64,000 nt of DNA, from contig CAMKTJ010000007.1 of the NCBI GenBank assembly GCA_946415645.1, positions 26,344 to 90,343 on the forward strand. The letters run 5' to 3'. Shown one piece after another: positions 48,644-57,704 of the stretch; position 1 is the stretch's first letter; each line of letters opens with the position of its first letter. Position numbers and translations under genes: made by a program. A model generated the notes under the pieces. That model was not told the DNA's origin and made no database searches. It was given only the letters and a program-made list of their open reading frames with translations. The stretch comes from an uncultured Prevotellaceae bacterium. Lineage in GTDB: Bacteria > Bacteroidota > Bacteroidia > Bacteroidales > Bacteroidaceae.

Positions 48644-48661
48644 TATATATTCAGTTAAATT

Positions 48662-48731
48662 GTATATCCCCCAATCGGTCATTAGAGATTTTAGTTGCAG
48701 CATTTCTAATAACCGATTGGGGGGGGTATAT
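48662..48731 (-). other. Long hairpin with C5/G8 tracts between two exported-protein genes
   Basis: A 19-bp stem (48668-48686 with 48705-48723) closes an 18-nt loop. The one imperfect pair is G-U in minus-strand RNA and C-A in plus-strand RNA, so it should work in the minus transcript. The right arm has eight Gs. There is no T-run after it, so it may be a processing or attenuation signal rather than a terminator. Confidence 0.65.
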
Positions 48732-48736
48732 TTGTT

Positions 48737-50986
48737 TTAATTGATGATTGTCTTCTTTCCATTAATGATGTAGATGCCCTTTTGCGGGTTCTGCACCTTG
48801 CGGCCAGAGAGGTCATAGACGGAGGGAGCTGTTGAGGGACGTGCTGCCTGCTCAATGTAACGGATGTCGGTCAGACCTCCGCCACCGCCTACGCCTACAG
48901 CCTTCCAAGCCACATCAACAGCCACCACCTCAGCGGCATTTTCGCCGAAGAGGTCGGCGGCGGCCTGGAGGGAGGCGAGGCGGATATCGGCATACTGCGA
49001 CTCCTCGGTGGCATACTCCGTCAGGGTGCGGTAGGCTATCTGCTGCGACTTCTCCAGTCCGATGCCATCCACCTGATAGCTGTAACCATTGTCGTTGGTG
49101 CCCGAGTCACCGTCGGTGAGCAGGTAGTACCACTTGTTCTGAACGCCGCTGTTACTGTGTACGCCGCCATTGTCGAGTTCACTCTCGGTATCCAACCAGA
49201 ACTTTCCTTTATAAGTGTCGGGACAGGGAGCTATGCCGTCCATGCTTGTCTTGGGGAACGACATGGAGCGCAAGTTTGAGGAGTATTCCATCATGCCTTC
49301 ACCGATGGTCCATGGGGCATCGATGCCCTGCACGTACTTCTTGACGCTGATGCCCAGCAGGTCGGAGAACGACTCATTCAGGGCGCCGGACTCTCCCTGA
49401 TAGACCAGTTCGGCAGTGGCGTTGGTCACCATGTGGGTGAACTCGTGGGCCATGACGCTCAGTTCCACTACGGGGTACATACTGCCCAGTCCCCCTTCGC
49501 GACTGCCCATGCCATAGACCATTTGGGACGTGCCACACTGGATGGCGCAGGCGTTGTTCACGCTCGTGTCAAGGACGTAATCTGACGAGGAGTTTCCGTC
49601 GGGCATATAGAACAGGTTGTAGATGGGCGCTCCTTTGCCGTCGTAACTGTTGCGGCCAAAGGTGTTCAGGTAGAAGTCGTAGGTGTGCTGCATGCCCCAA
49701 TGGATGTCGGCAGCCGACCACGGTCCCCTCTCGTAGGTGACAGAAGCCTTCACATTGTCATAGTCCCACGCCCTGCGGCCGCTACCGTCGGGATTGAGGG
49801 TGACGTACGTCAGGTATCTCGTTATCGAATCGCCCTCCTCTTCAGTGGTCTCGTCTTCTACAACGGTATAAAACAAGATATCGACGCCGGCAGCGGGAAT
49901 CTCGTCATTAAATCCCCTCAGGTCGAGCGTAAAGGGGAAGCCTGTAATGGTTTTCTCGACCTGCTCTATCAGTCCGTCGGTATGGTAATACAGAATCTCG
50001 GTGAAGAGGACGAGCGGATTATCCTCCGTAGGCACGATTTCCGTCAGGTTTCCCTCGTCGTCCTTGGAGGCCAACCTGTCGATGGTGATGGTGTTCAAGA
50101 CGTAGCTGTCGAATTTCGATTTGGCGCTGCTGGCATAGACGGCATTGCGAGCGATGTAGTTCGTCATGCTGACGTTTCTCAAGTCAATTTGTGCAGTTTC
50201 ATACCATTCTTTCCACATCTCTTCTGTCATCTCGTCCTCTGGGACTGGCAGTGTTGCTGCAAAATCGGGAAAGTTCGTTGTCATGGAATGCGCTTCCATC
50301 ATCTGCTGAAACGAGGGGATGGTGGCACCAATCATGGTGTGAATGCCTCGCTTCTGGTCCCAGAGCAGGTAGGTTTTGCTCTTGCTGTCGTAGGAGGCAT
50401 CCATCTGCACCTCGCCGCTGTAGAAGCTGCTGCCCGTCACCTTCACGGGTTCCGCCGTCAGGTTGTAGCGTGTGGGGATGCGCTTCAGCACCTCACCCGT
50501 GTCCGCATCAGCGTATATCCATTCGCTTCCATCAGTTGAGAGGGCTTTCGTAGCATAGCGGTAGCCATACTTAGTGCTTACCAGATATAGCGTCCGACCC
50601 AGCAGGTCAGTGGGCGTGCCGTCGCGATATATCGGCGCGCGGCGGCGAATCTTGGCGGGTGCCTGCCGAACCTCCATCACGGTGCCGTTGGCGGTCTGCA
50701 CACGGCCGTCCAAGATATGCAGCAACACTTGCGAGTGCTCCACCTCCACACCGCTCACGTACTGGCGGTACTCCACGCGGGTCATGCCCAGCCTGTCGGT
50801 GCGCTCGTCCACCCTGCGCCATTCGGTTTCCTGAGGCAACGCGAACCATTGGCCGAAGCGCTCCACGGCGCTCTCTTCCGTCAGATTCTCACTTCGCAGC
50901 GTCTTGAAGAAGTGTCCGTTACCCAACTGTGCCCATGCAGTCAACTGCATAAGCAAAATAAAGAAAAGGAGGATAGTCTTTTTCAT
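48737..50986 (-). CDS. M4 family (thermolysin-like) metallopeptidase
   Basis: This 749-residue preproenzyme has a signal peptide (MKKTILLFFILLMQLTAWAQ), an FTP/PepSY-type propeptide (YRQYVSGVEVEHSQVLLHI) and a catalytic domain with H514-E-F-T-H and the downstream GALNESFSDLLG. The zinc-bound His near the end of the domain (GGVHSNSGVQNKWYYLL) is also present. The protein ends with the surface tail VYDLSGRKV...KGIYIINGKKT. It is an exported protease, perhaps for host or dietary protein. It lies 20 bp after a lipoprotein gene. Confidence 0.92.
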   Translation of the reverse strand: MKKTILLFFILLMQLTAWAQLGNGHFFKTLRSENLTEESAVERFGQWFALPQETEWRRVDERTDRLGMTRVEYRQYVSGVEVEHSQVLLHILDGRVQTANGTVMEVRQAPAKIRRRAPIYRDGTPTDLLGRTLYLVSTKYGYRYATKALSTDGSEWIYADADTGEVLKRIPTRYNLTAEPVKVTGSSFYSGEVQMDASYDSKSKTYLLWDQKRGIHTMIGATIPSFQQMMEAHSMTTNFPDFAATLPVPEDEMTEEMWKEWYETAQIDLRNVSMTNYIARNAVYASSAKSKFDSYVLNTITIDRLASKDDEGNLTEIVPTEDNPLVLFTEILYYHTDGLIEQVEKTITGFPFTLDLRGFNDEIPAAGVDILFYTVVEDETTEEEGDSITRYLTYVTLNPDGSGRRAWDYDNVKASVTYERGPWSAADIHWGMQHTYDFYLNTFGRNSYDGKGAPIYNLFYMPDGNSSSDYVLDTSVNNACAIQCGTSQMVYGMGSREGGLGSMYPVVELSVMAHEFTHMVTNATAELVYQGESGALNESFSDLLGISVKKYVQGIDAPWTIGEGMMEYSSNLRSMSFPKTSMDGIAPCPDTYKGKFWLDTESELDNGGVHSNSGVQNKWYYLLTDGDSGTNDNGYSYQVDGIGLEKSQQIAYRTLTEYATEESQYADIRLASLQAAADLFGENAAEVVAVDVAWKAVGVGGGGGLTDIRYIEQAARPSTAPSVYDLSGRKVQNPQKGIYIINGKKTIIN

Positions 50987-51006
50987 TGTCCGTGTTTTTA
51001 AATTTA

Positions 51007-51597
51007 TTATTCTATGTTGCCGGTGCTGATCTGATTTCCGTCCTTGTCGAAGGTGCAGGTCTTATTCAGCACACCACCGTGATGCTCCCACGCCTCGGTG
51101 TATGCGGGCAGTTTCTCGCCGCTGGTGCTGGCGTGGGTGGAGGCAGAGCCGGTGAAATCAACGGTCTTACCCCAGGCTTTCTCGGCTTTGGTTGTGATAC
51201 CCTCGACGTAGAGCAGATTGCTGATGGGATAGATGTTGCTGATACGGACGCCTTCGAGCTGCGCGCCCTCCTTCACCTTCACACTGACCTTCAAACCGAA
51301 GGTGGCGGGGAACTGGGTGTTGCTCACGTCCTTTATCCATGTGGCCGTACCGTTTTTAATTGTCCAGGTGGCCTGCTCAGTCGTCAGTTGACCGTTGATG
51401 CCGTAGTAGGTCATCGTATAGTCGCACAGTTGCGCCATCTGCTCATCCACGCTGAAGAGATAACGGGCAGCGATACCCTTGATTTCCCCTATTTCCGGCG
51501 TGTTGTTGTCGTCTTTGTCATCGCCACAAGCGGTGAATACTGTCATTGTCATTGCGCAGCAAAGGACGGCTGCGAGCGTCATCAAAATCTTTTTCAT
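51007..51597 (-). CDS. Lipoprotein of unknown function, 196 aa
   Basis: The ATG at 51597 opens MKKILMTLAAVLCCAMTMTVFTACG, with a clear lipobox (FTAC). The Cys is followed by an Asp-rich stretch (GDDKDDNN), which in Bacteroidota favours surface export of lipoproteins. The rest has strand content and no motif I know (TWTIKNGTATWIKDV, KVSVKVKEGAQLEGV). It lies between the M13 peptidase (30 bp) and the M4 peptidase (20 bp), so a protease-related role such as inhibitor or chaperone is only a guess. Confidence 0.7.
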   Translation of the reverse strand: MKKILMTLAAVLCCAMTMTVFTACGDDKDDNNTPEIGEIKGIAARYLFSVDEQMAQLCDYTMTYYGINGQLTTEQATWTIKNGTATWIKDVSNTQFPATFGLKVSVKVKEGAQLEGVRISNIYPISNLLYVEGITTKAEKAWGKTVDFTGSASTHASTSGEKLPAYTEAWEHHGGVLNKTCTFDKDGNQISTGNIE

Positions 51598-51627
51598 AAT
51601 AACCTTTTTATTTATCAATCCTATTCG

Positions 51628-53613
51628 TTACCAAATCATCACGCGGTCCTCGGGCTTGAGATAGAGCTTGTCCGTCGGTTGCACGTCGTAGAGGCGATAC
51701 CAGTCGTCAAAGAGGCGTACAATACCATTTACACGATTGTGTCCGGCCGAGTGTATGTCGTTATAAAGAGCGTTCTCCAGTGTTTCTAAACTACGTTCAG
51801 CTTCTGCGACAAAGACGGGCATGCCACGGGAAAGCCAGAACTTCTTGATCTGTTCGTCGAAGTAACGACCGGTGAAGCCCTGCTTGCGCAAGCGTCGGCT
51901 ATAGGCCTCAAGAGCCAGTGTCGTTCCACCATAGTCTGCCATATTCTCGCGTAGTGTCATCACGCCATTGGCAGGCTGTCCGGGATACTGCTCCAAATCT
52001 CCCCAAAGTCTGACAAGCTGTTGCTGTTTCTCCTTGAAGGCGGCCTCGTCATCGGGTGCCCACCAGTTGCGCTCAGTTCCTACCTCATCAAACTGTGAGC
52101 CACGGGAATCGAAACCGTGACACATCTCGTGACCGAAGACGCAAGCCGTACCGTAAAGTGTGGCCTCGTTCTGTGTGGCATCGAAGACGGGAGCCATGAG
52201 GAATGATGGCGGAATGATGAGTTGATTGCAATTGGGGTCGTACGAAGCATTATAGGTAGTGAATGAATATATATTATACCAGAAATCCCAACCGGCTGTG
52301 GTAATATCTTTGCCCACCATCTTGCGGAAGGCATCTACCTGTCCACGGCGCAGGTTTCCTACAGCCTCCAGCAGCGTGTTACCTTCTACTACAGGAGTGA
52401 ATTCTTCATTCCATTGGTCAGGATAACCGATGAAAAATATCATGTTTTCCAATTTCTTCTGCGCGGCCTGTTTAGTGGCAGTGCTCATCCAGTCGAGGTG
52501 CTCGATGCGCTCACGGAGGATGCTGCGGAGGTCTTCCATCATCTCAGCGCACTTCTCCCTAAAGATATTCTGCTTTCCGATGTGCTCCACCTGAAGTCGG
52601 GATATGTAGTATTTTGCATTTCTCATGGCATATTTCACCTTATCTGAACTACTCAGTTTTATCACCTTGGGCATGTAAATCACATCCATCCCGAACACAT
52701 AGGCTATCATGTAGTCGCGCATCTGTGCAATGCTCTGCTCGCTGCCTTCCAATAAGAGGTTCATGAGTTGCTCGGTAACTTTAGCTATATTCTGATCGTC
52801 GGAATCCAACATTTTGTCGGCCAAATCGCCAATGCCCATCAATTCACAAACCTGCTTGCAGGCAGATGAAGCTGTGCCACGGGTTCTGGCACGTTTGTGC
52901 AACACTTTGGGGTCGGCCATTCGGTTGAAGATGTTCTCGTAGATTTTCATCTCCATCTTCTCAATCGTCAGGGCGTTTTCGGCGATTTCAGCAATGCGCT
53001 CCTCACTGATTCCAAATTTGTCGAGTTTACTACAGATGACCTGAACAGTAGTGGTTAACATATCTTCATTTTTACCATTGAAAATATCAGTCAGGAGTAC
53101 AGATGGCAATTCGGAGGTGAGGAAGGGGCTTATCACTCTTTCCTTGCCATAGCATACCAGACGTACCACCGGGCTGTATCCCCATTGGTGCAGTTGCTTA
53201 AAGGCTGCCAACAACTCGTCCTGAGTGGTGATGCCTGCTAGATACTGTATGCGTTCTTTAAGCAATGCCATGTCGGCCGAATCGTCGGATTCGCTGGCGG
53301 CTACCAACTGGCGGATGCTTGATACAACGGCGTCGTTGGAGTTGGCAATCACTTCCATCTCTATATTATTCAATTTCTGCATCACCATTTGTACCAACGA
53401 TGGTTGTTGGTTGTCAGCAAGCCACATGCCATACTGATACCTGAAGAAGTCATCGCCAGGACGAACCGACGTGTCGATGTACTGGTCGTAGGTGAACGGT
53501 TTGTCGTCGGTCACCACCACGGGATTGTACTCGCTGTTGTCGGTACACGATGTCAGCACCGTCATTGTCATCATCAGCGTTATGGCTGCTACAGCCATTA
53601 GAATCTTTTTCAT
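51628..53613 (-). CDS. M13 family (neprilysin/PepO-like) metallopeptidase, lipoprotein
   Basis: This 661-residue protein has a lipoprotein signal (MKKILMAVAAITLMMTMTVLTSC). The M13 N-terminal helical domain opens FTYDQYIDTSVRPGDDFFRYQYG. The zinc site is H495-E-M-C-H with the third ligand in ENMADYGG, and the substrate loop NAxY is seen as NASYDPNCNQLIIP. It cuts oligopeptides and is probably periplasmic or surface-bound. It lies between the TraB gene (46 bp) and a small lipoprotein gene. Confidence 0.93.
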   Translation of the reverse strand: MKKILMAVAAITLMMTMTVLTSCTDNSEYNPVVVTDDKPFTYDQYIDTSVRPGDDFFRYQYGMWLADNQQPSLVQMVMQKLNNIEMEVIANSNDAVVSSIRQLVAASESDDSADMALLKERIQYLAGITTQDELLAAFKQLHQWGYSPVVRLVCYGKERVISPFLTSELPSVLLTDIFNGKNEDMLTTTVQVICSKLDKFGISEERIAEIAENALTIEKMEMKIYENIFNRMADPKVLHKRARTRGTASSACKQVCELMGIGDLADKMLDSDDQNIAKVTEQLMNLLLEGSEQSIAQMRDYMIAYVFGMDVIYMPKVIKLSSSDKVKYAMRNAKYYISRLQVEHIGKQNIFREKCAEMMEDLRSILRERIEHLDWMSTATKQAAQKKLENMIFFIGYPDQWNEEFTPVVEGNTLLEAVGNLRRGQVDAFRKMVGKDITTAGWDFWYNIYSFTTYNASYDPNCNQLIIPPSFLMAPVFDATQNEATLYGTACVFGHEMCHGFDSRGSQFDEVGTERNWWAPDDEAAFKEKQQQLVRLWGDLEQYPGQPANGVMTLRENMADYGGTTLALEAYSRRLRKQGFTGRYFDEQIKKFWLSRGMPVFVAEAERSLETLENALYNDIHSAGHNRVNGIVRLFDDWYRLYDVQPTDKLYLKPEDRVMIW

Positions 53614-53659
53614 ACTCGTTTATTTTTATCTTGTTATTCAATTTCCTAAAGTTACTTTA

Positions 53660-54556
53660 TTACTGAATTACCGCCTCTACGGTATAGCCGGCCTTACGGA
53701 GGAGGTTGAGGACACCGGCGGAGCCGGGGAGATGGAGAACACCGACAACGAAAAGAGTTGGTTTCTGGTTCATCACTGAGGGGATTTTCTTCATCCAGGC
53801 GAGATTACGGACTCCTAACATCTCGACCATTTCTTGTGACGTATAGCCGCAATCCTCGTCAATGTTGTCGTTAAACTCCCTCCATATAGCATCAAGGTCC
53901 TGACAATAATAGGTTTTCAGTGTGCCGCCTTTCTCTTCCGGACGTTTATGGTTGTTCACCATGCACATCAGCAGCTCTTTTTGGCGATTCAATGAGAAAT
54001 GTTCGCAAATCAGCTTATACTGAAGGTTCGCAGTTTCCAGTCCGCCAATCTCCTTGCCCTGCGCAAGAGCCTCCTTCTGGAAATAATCATCGAAACATAA
54101 ACCACTGTCAGATGTTTTTGTCTTATCAAAGCCATCACACTTGAGACTGAGATAGATGGCAAGAGGGAACGGTTTCAGGTCGAAGTATAACTCCACCTTG
54201 TCGGAATCCATTTTGCAACTGTCAATCATGAAAGCAGTGAGGCGCTTCATATCGTCGGCAGAAAGCAGGGAATCGAGTGTCATGCCCTTGGGCAGCAAAA
54301 TGAATTTGTCGAGTTCATCAGTAGTGGGTTCTGATTTCGCATTCATGTCTGTCTCCCCGTAAACCTGCTTTGTGGCTTTCATGGTTTTACGAAGACCTGG
54401 GATAGAATCAACAAAAGAAACGTCGGCGGTGTGACAGGTACCCAAGATGTAGGACGGTTCCGTCAGTCTGTTACCACTGATTCTGTAAAGCAACTGCGCA
54501 TGTATTGCCATTGTGCAGCATAGGAAAGCCGCAAGTGTCATAAAAATCTTTTTCAT
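53660..54556 (-). CDS. TraB/GumN family exported protein
   Basis: The start at 54556 opens the signal peptide MKKIFMTLAAFLCCTMAIHA; the longer frame has no signal. The 298-residue product has the TraB/GumN (Tiki-like) motif set: SYILGTCHTADVSF, KQVYGETDM and, near the end, TLFVVGVLHLPGSAGV. Tiki proteins are metalloproteases, while the bacterial members are poorly studied. It is in the run of exported proteins with two peptidases. Confidence 0.85.
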   Translation of the reverse strand: MKKIFMTLAAFLCCTMAIHAQLLYRISGNRLTEPSYILGTCHTADVSFVDSIPGLRKTMKATKQVYGETDMNAKSEPTTDELDKFILLPKGMTLDSLLSADDMKRLTAFMIDSCKMDSDKVELYFDLKPFPLAIYLSLKCDGFDKTKTSDSGLCFDDYFQKEALAQGKEIGGLETANLQYKLICEHFSLNRQKELLMCMVNNHKRPEEKGGTLKTYYCQDLDAIWREFNDNIDEDCGYTSQEMVEMLGVRNLAWMKKIPSVMNQKPTLFVVGVLHLPGSAGVLNLLRKAGYTVEAVIQ

Positions 54557-54569
54557 TGTTATAGCTTTT

Positions 54570-55589
54570 TTATTTGTTCTTCTTGTAGTCGCGGTATTTG
54601 GCAAGGAGGTTATTGTAGGCAGCGGGGGTAAGGAACCAAATGCGGGCATCGCCTTCATCACTCTCCAAATGACGCGGGTTCAATATCCTATGCCTGAAAT
54701 TGAACGTCATCTGCCGTTTTTCCTTCTCCTCGTCGGACAGAACCGTGAACTGGAGGTTATCGTCGCAGATAATGGTTTCGTCGCCTTTGAAGGTTTCATG
54801 CTCCTCGTCGCTGCGCAAAAGGCTCTGTACTTGCCATCCTACGAGCGGACGTTCCATATTCCAGTCAGCCGTCTGCACAATGAAGTACCTCTTGCCGTCA
54901 ATGGTAATAAAAGGCAGAGCATAGCGGAAGCGTTTGGTCTGGTCGGCGATAAGTAATTCCAACGCCGTTTCAAGCACAATATTAGCCTCCTCCATATTCT
55001 CTATGCGTTTGTCTTTCGGGGCGAAGCTGTTGTCGAACATAGCCTCCTGAATCTTGGTGAAGCCACGGACGGGCTGCGGACCCATCATCATTACGCCATA
55101 GGCAAGCTTGGTACCGTTGGTCACGGGATCGTTACGTCCCAATTCTACCTCGAAGGCATCCATCGCCATCTCCATGAAGTCGGTGGCATTCTCATACTCC
55201 CCTTTTCCCATATAAATCATACCGAGTCCCATACAAGTGAGTCCCTGCAACGTATCTTGGGGGGCAGGATGCTCACGGGCAATCTTCAGGGCACGGTTGG
55301 CGTAGGTTAGGGCACGGTCGAAATCCTTCTGCTCGCCTAGTTCATTATTGATGAACGCCATAGCAGCCTCGTACTGCATCTTGCCGTTCTTTGGGTTCTT
55401 ATCGGCCAGTTTCACTTTCTGCTCTGCTTGCTTCAAAGCTTGTTCAACATTGTCCTGCGCATCCATCTGGAATGTCACGGCGCACATCAGTGCCACGATG
55501 GTTAAGATTCTTTTGCCATTCAGGCGAAAATTCTTACGTTCGGCATAGCAAACAAGTTTGCTCTGCTCTCTCTTAATCGGATTTTTCAT
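54570..55589 (-). CDS. Exported TPR-like protein, 339 aa
   Basis: The N-terminus is basic, then a hydrophobic segment at about 28-45 (ILTIVALMCAVTFQMDAQ) reads as a signal peptide with a long n-region; an internal start near residue 24 is possible. Residues 48-170 show two or three TPR units (RALTYANRALKIAREHP, GEYENATDFMEMAMDAF). The C-terminal half is strand-rich with no family I recognise. It follows the small membrane protein by 36 bp. Confidence 0.7.
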   Translation of the reverse strand: MKNPIKREQSKLVCYAERKNFRLNGKRILTIVALMCAVTFQMDAQDNVEQALKQAEQKVKLADKNPKNGKMQYEAAMAFINNELGEQKDFDRALTYANRALKIAREHPAPQDTLQGLTCMGLGMIYMGKGEYENATDFMEMAMDAFEVELGRNDPVTNGTKLAYGVMMMGPQPVRGFTKIQEAMFDNSFAPKDKRIENMEEANIVLETALELLIADQTKRFRYALPFITIDGKRYFIVQTADWNMERPLVGWQVQSLLRSDEEHETFKGDETIICDDNLQFTVLSDEEKEKRQMTFNFRHRILNPRHLESDEGDARIWFLTPAAYNNLLAKYRDYKKNK

Positions 55590-55625
55590 GTTCTTGAAAT
55601 ACTTGTTGTTACACCTTATTATTTA

Positions 55626-55808
55626 TTATAGGATTCCAGCTTTCCGCAACTTCTGACGTAGTTCCTCATTCTGGCGGATAAAACGCTCAAGAAAGACATT
55701 CTGGTCACCGATGCGCCACCTCTGGTAGATGATGACGGCCACAAGCACTAGCACTACGACGATAAGGGCAGCGGCTAAAGCAACGGTAATGATGAGTGTT
55801 GTATCCAT
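55626..55808 (-). CDS. Small membrane protein with C-terminal coiled coil, 60 aa
   Basis: The ATG at 55808 (MDTTLIITVALA) is used. A longer frame starts with TTG at 55835, but that overlaps the -7 box at 55840-55833, so it cannot be the start. The product has one helix (about 4-29) and a charged helix (NVFLERFIRQNEELRQKLRK). The function is unknown. It is the first gene of the exported-protein run and lies behind the AGTCTCA box array. Confidence 0.65.
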   Translation of the reverse strand: MDTTLIITVALAAALIVVVLVLVAVIIYQRWRIGDQNVFLERFIRQNEELRQKLRKAGIL

Positions 55809-55832
55809 ACGACTAATTGTTTGATTCTGTTG

Positions 55833-55950
55833 CAAAAATATAGCGACTTAAAAAAACAATAGTCTCATGGTAGGAAAACAAAGTCTCATTTCGAGAAAAT
55901 CTACTTTTTCGCAGTCTCAAGACAAGAAAAATAAAGCCTGATATGAGACT
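55833..55950 (-). promoter_or_regulatory. Promoter with AGTCTCA box array before the exported-protein run
   Basis: On the minus strand the -7 box is TATTTTTG (55840-55833), with a weak TTG 16 bp upstream. AGTCTCAT (plus strand) occurs at 55861-55868 and 55882-55889, AGTCTCA at 55913-55919, and the inverse ATGAGACT at 55943-55950. Spacings of 21, 31 and about 30 bp keep the boxes on one face of the DNA, as expected for AraC-type activator sites just upstream of the -33 region. Confidence 0.65.
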
Positions 55951-55988
55951 GTCAGGTTAAAATATGTCGATAAAATGGGGCATTTTTT

Positions 55989-57671
55989 CTATTTCCTTGC
56001 CACATGACGGTAATCTGAGGGAGACATTCCATAGGAATCGCTAAAGATACGGAAAAAGGAACTGCGCGAGAAGCCGGATAGCTCAGCAATCAGAGCAACG
56101 GAGTCCTTTGTGGTGGCCAAGAGGTGGGCGGCATAGCGTAGGCGGTAGCCGTTGAGGAATCCGTTTACGCTCTTGCCATTAGTGCAGGCACTGATGGCAT
56201 CGGTAACGTAGTGCTCATTAGTGCCAAGGAGCTGAGCCAAGCGGCTGCGGTCGAGATCTGCATTGGTGTAGATGTGGTCGGGCGACTCCATGAGGTCGCA
56301 GATACGGCGGAAGAGTTGCTGACCGGCAGTAAGCGTTTCCTCCGGTTCAGCCTGCAACTGCTCTATGGCTTGCTGCTGTTCCCGCTCACGTTGCTCAATC
56401 TCGGCCAACAGACGGCGGTTCTTCGCAAGCAATACCTTATTATATATATGGGAGCGCCATAGGAAATAGACGATGAGTAGACAGATAAGGAAGGCTGCAA
56501 TGAGGATGATGCGATGAATAGTGAGCGACTGGCGACTAGTGATGATTTCCTGTTCCTTTTGGTGGATTTCCTCCTGCTGCTCCACGTCAACCTTCCTTTC
56601 CTGCAAGTGGATGGAATCAGTCAAATGGCGCATATAGTTGCCATAAGCAATGGCATCTTCATTGCATCCTGCCTTTTCCAACGCCCGATAATGACTCATC
56701 ATGAAGTTCTGGATATATCTGCTGGTGATGTCGTTACCTTTGGCCAAATAGAGAGAGTCTGTCTTGCGGAACATGCGAATGGCCTCATCGTAGCGACCGA
56801 CCATGGTCAGATAGCGGGCTTCGGCTACTAAGTCGTATGTAGACATGTCTGGGATTTGACGATGCTCCTGATAGAGCGCCTCAGCCTTTTCATAGAAACC
56901 ATTAGCGGCATAGTTCAGCGCCTGAACGATGATGTTGTTGTTGCGGCGAGTGTTGTAAACTTGCTCCGGCATGTCAGGACAGCGTTTCATGCGGGCTATA
57001 GCGGTGTCCCCTTTTGCTATCAAGGGCAGCGCCTTTTGGGGTTTGCCCAACTCCAGATAGAACTCCGTTGTCTCTACAACGGCTATGGCCAGACCATCAA
57101 TGACCCAGTAATCTTTAGGGGTCGTTACGCTGTCCATTAGCAAGTTGAGGCCCTCCAGATAATAGCGCTCAGCCTCCTCAATATGCCCCATATCCTTCTC
57201 ACAATCACCTTTGATTACGAGCAAACTGCTTTTTACCCGCAAGGCTGTCTGTTCCTCTACGCCGCCCTTTTCTACGTAACCTTTCACCTCGTCGGCCAGT
57301 TGGAGTGCCTTTCCCCATTCGGCATGTCTTTTCAGTTCTTTGCAGAGCCAGAGAACAGTTGAATAATAGCTATAGCCTTCATCAGCCAGTTCTGGATGAT
57401 GCATGATTTGCTCACCGTAGAAAATAGCCAATCGCGGTTTTCCCATTTGTGAATATAAAGTAGCTCTGAGGAAGTTGGCTGCTTCTTTCGAAACCAGGCC
57501 CACCTGCTCGGCACTATCTACTCGCAATAATGCATGTTCTGGGGTCGTGAATAATTCTGCCTGCAATTCCTTTTGCAGTTCTTTCACCTCCTCGCTATGG
57601 TCGGGTTTTGTACAACTCACTGTCAGGGTCAGTGCGAAACATAGTAGAATAAAATGTAAGGTTAGTCTCAT
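55989..57671 (-). CDS. Membrane TPR-AraC transcriptional regulator
   Basis: This 560-residue protein has an N-terminal lipobox-like signal (LLCFALTLTVSC), a TPR array through about residue 370 and a membrane helix at about 387-408 (HRIILIAAFLICLLIVYFLW). A short coiled coil (AEIEQREREQQQAIEQLQ) and a C-terminal AraC helix-turn-helix follow (DRSRLAQLLGTNEHYVTDAI, SVALIAELSGFSRSSFFRIF, GMSPSDYRH). The domain order suggests periplasmic sensing by the TPR part and DNA binding in the cytoplasm. The DNA region right after the gene carries the AGTCTCA array. Confidence 0.87.
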   Translation of the reverse strand: MRLTLHFILLCFALTLTVSCTKPDHSEEVKELQKELQAELFTTPEHALLRVDSAEQVGLVSKEAANFLRATLYSQMGKPRLAIFYGEQIMHHPELADEGYSYYSTVLWLCKELKRHAEWGKALQLADEVKGYVEKGGVEEQTALRVKSSLLVIKGDCEKDMGHIEEAERYYLEGLNLLMDSVTTPKDYWVIDGLAIAVVETTEFYLELGKPQKALPLIAKGDTAIARMKRCPDMPEQVYNTRRNNNIIVQALNYAANGFYEKAEALYQEHRQIPDMSTYDLVAEARYLTMVGRYDEAIRMFRKTDSLYLAKGNDITSRYIQNFMMSHYRALEKAGCNEDAIAYGNYMRHLTDSIHLQERKVDVEQQEEIHQKEQEIITSRQSLTIHRIILIAAFLICLLIVYFLWRSHIYNKVLLAKNRRLLAEIEQREREQQQAIEQLQAEPEETLTAGQQLFRRICDLMESPDHIYTNADLDRSRLAQLLGTNEHYVTDAISACTNGKSVNGFLNGYRLRYAAHLLATTKDSVALIAELSGFSRSSFFRIFSDSYGMSPSDYRHVARK

Positions 57672-57704
57672 GTTTTTACTTATCTATGTGATTATAGAAA
57701 TATC

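Noticed and set aside
48662..48731. Insertion sequence end or MITE
   Set aside because: Only one hairpin is seen, with no target duplication or second copy in the window, so a mobile origin cannot be supported here.
55809..55835. Longer start for the small membrane protein (TTG at 55835)
   Set aside because: The TTG overlaps the -7 box of the promoter, so it would not be in the transcript.
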